Shown here: positions 11,764 to 14,324 of the stretch, piece after piece
Position numbering within the stretch: the first letter of the stretch is position 1
Layout of the letters: the number at the start of each line of letters is the position of its first letter
Source of the DNA: Candidatus Omnitrophota bacterium
GTDB taxonomy: Bacteria; Omnitrophota; Gorgyraeia; Aquiviventales; Aquiviventaceae
Direction of reading: 5' to 3'
NCBI GenBank assembly: GCA_023247155.1
Contig: JAHFGZ010000017.1
Location: 5,021 to 19,344 of the forward strand
Length of the DNA: 14,324 bases
Translations under genes and position numbers: made by a program
The notes under the pieces: model-generated
What the model saw: the letters and a program-made list of their open reading frames with translations, nothing else
The model's database searches: none
Told to the model about the DNA's origin: nothing

Positions 11764-13413
11764 ATGGCGAACACGGCTGAGCTCATCAAGCAGCGCTACG
11801 GCAATCCCTTCGACGTGCTCAAGGCGGTGGAGCGCGCCGCCGCCCAGGGCTACGAGAGCCTCTCGGAGGACGACCTCTTCATGTGCAAGTGGATCGGGCT
11901 CTACACCCACCGGCACGAGAAAGGCTACTTCATGCTCCGCACGAAGCAGCCCAACGGGTTCGTCACGCCCGAGCAGCTCGACACCGTCGCCGAGATCGCG
12001 GCGGCCAAGAACAAGGGCTACGCCGACGTCACGACGCGGCAGGACTTCCAGCTCCACTGGATCCACCACACCCAGGCGGTGGAGATCATCCGGCAGCTCG
12101 AGGCGGTGGGCATCTCCACCCTCGGCGCCTGCGGCGACATCGCGCGCAACGTGGTGGGATGCCCCGTGGCCGGGGTGGACAGGGAGGAGTTCCTGGATGC
12201 CGGCCCGGTCGCCAAGCAGGTGAGCGACTTCTTCCTGGGCAACCCCGCCTACGCCAACCTGCCGCGGAAGTACAAGATCAGCATCTCCGGCTGCGCCACC
12301 TGGTGCTCCCAGCCGGAGATCCAATGCGTGGCGCTCGTCGGCGCCGCCCGGACCGTCGAGGGGCGCCGCGAGGCGGGATTTGACGTGCGCGTCGGCGGGG
12401 GGCTGTCCACCCAGCCCTTCATCAGCCAGCGCCTCGGCGCCTTCATCAGGCCCGAGGCAGCGGTCGAGGTGATCCGGCACATCACCGAGATCTGGCGCGA
12501 TGCGCCGGAGTACCGCGAGAAGCGCCACCACGCCCGCATCAAATATCTGATCCACGACTGGGGGGTGGCCACGTTCCGCCAGGCGCTGGAGGAGCGGCTT
12601 GGCCGCCGGCTCGATGACGCGCCGGCGGACTACCAGGAGCCGCCCGACGCCTACCGGGACCATGTCGGCGTCCACGCGCAGCAGCAGGACGGGCTGTTCT
12701 ACATCGGCGCCCCGGTGCTGGTCGGCCGGATCACGAGCGAGCAGATGAAGAAGGTGGCGGACCTGTGCCGGCGCTACGGCGACGGGAAGGCGATCCGGCT
12801 GACCGTCCGGCAGAACCTCCTGCTCCTGAACGTCCCGGAGGCCAACGTGGAGCAGGTGCTGGGGGGGCTTTCCGCAGTGGGCCTGTCCATCAACGCCCAT
12901 CCGGTCCGCCGCAGCGTCGTGACCTGCACCGGCACCGAGTTCTGCAAACTCGCCATCACCGAGACCAAGGCGCGCTCCCGCCAGATCGTCGAGTACCTGG
13001 AGAAGCGCGTCCCGCTCGATGAGCCGCTGCGCCTCCACATCACCGGCTGCCCGAACGCCTGCGCCCAGCACCAGATCGGCCACATCGGCCTGATGGGGTC
13101 CAAGACGAAGGTGGACGGCCAGGTCGTCGACGCCTACGATGTCTTCGTGGGCGGGCGGCTGGGCCGGGGGGCGGCCTTCAACCACGCCGTCCTGCGGAAG
13201 ATCCCGGCGACCGAGTGCGCCAAGCGGCTCGAATCGCTGCTCCTCGGTTACACGCGCGGGCGCAAGATCCGTGAGCCGTTCAACGACTGGTGCGCGCGGG
13301 TCGGCGACGCGGAGCTCGTCAGGCTGCTGAGCGACGGGAACGCGCATCCGCTGGCGGACGCGGAGGACGTGCCGGTGCCGAGGGTACCCGAATCAGACGG
13401 CCCCGTGTATTAA
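11764..13413 (+). CDS. Siroheme/[4Fe-4S] sulfite or nitrite reductase (NirA/SirA family)
   Basis: 549-residue ferredoxin-type assimilatory reductase carrying out a six-electron reduction (sulfite to sulfide or nitrite to ammonia). The coupled siroheme/[4Fe-4S] ligands are Cys388-x5-Cys394 (TCTGTEFCKLA) and Cys429-x3-Cys433 (TGCPNACAQHQIGHIG). The first half has GACGDIARNVVGCPVAGVD (121-139), the substrate-side arginines in MLRTKQP (Arg59) and TTRQDFQLH (Arg92), and PRKYKISISGC (167-177). The Lys169-x-Lys171 pair is the sulfite reductase pattern; plant nitrite reductases have Asn at the second position (from memory). TCTGTEFCKL also resembles mycobacterial NirA, which is a sulfite reductase. 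With DsrE and MoeB/ThiF genes next to it, sulfite is the better guess. No N-terminal signal. The stop overlaps a terminator-like hairpin. Start ATG 11764; weak ribosome site. Confidence 0.93.
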   Translation: MANTAELIKQRYGNPFDVLKAVERAAAQGYESLSEDDLFMCKWIGLYTHRHEKGYFMLRTKQPNGFVTPEQLDTVAEIAAAKNKGYADVTTRQDFQLHWIHHTQAVEIIRQLEAVGISTLGACGDIARNVVGCPVAGVDREEFLDAGPVAKQVSDFFLGNPAYANLPRKYKISISGCATWCSQPEIQCVALVGAARTVEGRREAGFDVRVGGGLSTQPFISQRLGAFIRPEAAVEVIRHITEIWRDAPEYREKRHHARIKYLIHDWGVATFRQALEERLGRRLDDAPADYQEPPDAYRDHVGVHAQQQDGLFYIGAPVLVGRITSEQMKKVADLCRRYGDGKAIRLTVRQNLLLLNVPEANVEQVLGGLSAVGLSINAHPVRRSVVTCTGTEFCKLAITETKARSRQIVEYLEKRVPLDEPLRLHITGCPNACAQHQIGHIGLMGSKTKVDGQVVDAYDVFVGGRLGRGAAFNHAVLRKIPATECAKRLESLLLGYTRGRKIREPFNDWCARVGDAELVRLLSDGNAHPLADAEDVPVPRVPESDGPVY

Positions 13414-13438
13414 AAATGGGACCGGCACCTATTTTTTT
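13412..13438 (+). terminator. Terminator-like hairpin with T-run after the reductase
   Basis: AAAAATGGG (13412-13420) and CCTATTTTT (13428-13436) pair at eight of nine positions around a seven-base loop, and a run of seven Ts (13432-13438) ends the stem. It begins inside the reductase stop codon and ends six bases before the next ATG. The stem is A-T rich and weak, so it may be a leaky terminator or a repeat of the GGGACCGGCACC type. Confidence 0.5.
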
Positions 13439-13444
13439 CGCGAC

Positions 13445-13858
13445 ATGAAGTCGTTGGCAGTCATTGTGTCGGGAGGGAGCACGAACAACCTCATCCAGGT
13501 GCTGACGCTGCTGATGGCCGCGGTGCATGCGGACGTGAAGGCGAGGGTCTTCTTCCGGGACGAGTCGGTGTTCCGGCTCACGCCGGCGGCCATCAACCGG
13601 CACGAGCTGTCGGCCGCGTACGCCGCCGACGCCGCCGGGGTCGCGCAGCGCCTTGCGAAGCTGGACCTGGTGGATCTGCACAAGCTGGCTCGTGACATCA
13701 AGGCCTCGGGGGACGTGAAGTACTACGTCTGCAGCTCCTCGCTGGCCATCTGCGGGATGAAGCGGGACGACCTCATCCCGGAGATCGACGAGGTCCGGGG
13801 GCTGCCGGCGTTCCTGCTCGAAGACGTCGCAACGGCGGAGAAGGTGTTGACCTTTTAA
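13445..13858 (+). CDS. DsrE-family sulfur-relay-like protein
   Basis: 137-residue protein of the DsrE/DsrF/TusD-like superfamily. It opens with KSLAVIVSGGSTNNLIQVLTL, the usual first strand and nucleotide-loop-like turn, and has the conserved late motif YYVCSSSLAICGMKRDDLIP (94-113 region). Cys96 is at the position of the persulfide-carrying or structural cysteine of related proteins, and Cys103 is a second candidate. DsrE-type proteins pass sulfur between enzymes in the cytoplasm, often as oligomers; the activity here is inferred. The start at 13445 is the first ATG after the terminator-like hairpin. The stop TAA shares its last A with the next ATG (TAATG), so it is translationally coupled to the MoeB/ThiF gene. 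Confidence 0.82.
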   Translation: MKSLAVIVSGGSTNNLIQVLTLLMAAVHADVKARVFFRDESVFRLTPAAINRHELSAAYAADAAGVAQRLAKLDLVDLHKLARDIKASGDVKYYVCSSSLAICGMKRDDLIPEIDEVRGLPAFLLEDVATAEKVLTF

Positions 13859-14324
13859 TGGCGCAGCTCACCCGCGACCAGATCCTGCGGTACAGCCGCC
13901 ACCTCATCATGCCGGAGGTCGGCATCGAGGGACAGCAGAAGCTCAAGGACGCAGGTCTCTTGCTCATCGGGGCGGGGGGTCTGGGTTCGCCGCTTGGCCT
14001 GTACCTGGCCGCGGCCGGGGTGGGGCGCCTGGGCATCGTCGATTTCGACGCGGTGGATTTCACCAACCTCCAGCGGCAGATCATCCACCGCACCGAGGAC
14101 GTCGGGCGGCTGAAGGTCGAGTCGGCCAAGGAGCGCATCAGTGCCATCAACCCGGATGTCGAGGTCGCGGCCTTCAACACGAAGGTGACGCGCGAAAACA
14201 TCCTGGACCTCATCAAGGGCTACGACCTGGTGATCGACGGCACCGACAACTTCCCGACCCGGTACCTGGTCAACGACGCGTGCGTCTTCCAGAAGAAGCC
14301 GAACATCTACGGCTCCATCTTCCG
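13858..14324 (+). CDS. MoeB/ThiF-family adenylyltransferase (E1-like), cut by window edge
   Basis: First 155 residues of an E1-like enzyme that adenylates the C-terminal glycine of a ubiquitin-fold sulfur carrier (MoaD, ThiS or CysO type) before sulfur loading. Present: RYSRHLIMPEVGIEGQQKL at the N-terminus, the nucleotide loop GAGGLGSP (38-45), Asp62/Asp64 in IVDFDAVDFTNLQRQ with Arg73, Lys86 in RLKVESA, and the adenylate-site DGTDNFPTRYLVND (127-140). The zinc cysteines, the catalytic cysteine and any C-terminal rhodanese domain lie beyond the edge, so MoeB, ThiF and MoeZ cannot be told apart. It starts by TAATG overlap with the DsrE-like gene, which places it in the same transcript as that gene. 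Confidence 0.93.
   Translation, partial: MAQLTRDQILRYSRHLIMPEVGIEGQQKLKDAGLLLIGAGGLGSPLGLYLAAAGVGRLGIVDFDAVDFTNLQRQIIHRTEDVGRLKVESAKERISAINPDVEVAAFNTKVTRENILDLIKGYDLVIDGTDNFPTRYLVNDACVFQKKPNIYGSIF

Noticed and set aside
11545..13347. A 600-codon minus-strand frame opposite the sulfite/nitrite reductase
   Set aside because: Antisense shadow of a clearly coding gene with full family motifs; no domain or start signal of its own. The same applies to the minus-strand frames at 6325-8112 and 8198-9772.
13445..14324. Part of a dissimilatory dsr sulfur-oxidation or sulfate-reduction locus
   Set aside because: There is no dsrAB, dsrC or dsrMKJOP in view, and the reductase upstream is the single-chain NirA/SirA type, not DsrAB.

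Overview
The window is a dense, G+C-rich (about two thirds by eye), intron-free bacterial chromosome segment holding 16 convincing or likely genes and no transposase, rRNA, tRNA or CRISPR array. It suggests a free-living, uncultured-type soil or sediment bacterium. A bacterial Elp3, a fused AhbA-AhbB siroheme decarboxylase and several families of short structured intergenic repeats would fit a lineage such as NC10/Methylomirabilota-Rokubacteria or Nitrospirota. That placement is a guess from general knowledge and no marker gene here proves it.

Layout. (1) 1-1084, minus: an aldo/keto reductase cut by the left edge. It is transcribed divergently from a stand-alone Lrp/AsnC effector (RAM) domain protein (1176-1412) and a 7Fe-type ferredoxin (1464-1778). 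The ferredoxin converges on and overlaps the stop codon of elp3 (1775-3427, minus). (2) 3428-3506: a REP-like palindrome with a perfect TATAAT separates elp3 from a short GNAT acetyltransferase (3507-3824) and peptide deformylase (3826-4359). The deformylase overlaps a convergent YgfZ/GcvT-like gene (4316-5437, minus). (3) 5501-6043: thiol peroxidase, followed by a small Arg-rich ORF (6052-6279). (4) 6358-8713: a hybrid kinase (REC-HisKA-HATPase-degenerate GGDEF-REC) and a single-domain response regulator. (5) 8771-10619: a radical SAM protein of the wyosine-synthase-like family and a second aldo/keto reductase. (6) 10691-14324: fused siroheme decarboxylase, siroheme sulfite/nitrite reductase, DsrE-like protein, and a MoeB/ThiF E1-like enzyme cut by the right edge.

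How the parts fit. The right-hand block is the most coherent. Siroheme is both the prosthetic group of the reductase and the substrate of the decarboxylase that starts the alternative heme (or heme d1) route. The DsrE-like protein and the E1-like enzyme could pass reduced sulfur to a ThiS/MoaD-type carrier protein. The left half is mostly translation quality and redox housekeeping (Elp3 tRNA modification, deformylase, YgfZ Fe-S repair, ferredoxin, peroxidase).

Regulation visible in the DNA. Six sigma70-like promoters with exactly 17-bp spacers can be read. Two place the expected start of transcription within about two bases of the ATG, and two more leave leaders of about 7-10 nt, so leaderless or near-leaderless translation seems common here. 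Five distinct short repeat or hairpin elements lie in or between genes, including a heptamer array that is translated in frame inside Elp3. I see no whole system that is clearly new. The best leads are the siroheme/sulfur block, the degenerate-GGDEF hybrid kinase and the repeat inside Elp3. There is no stretch over about 100 bases without a gene.
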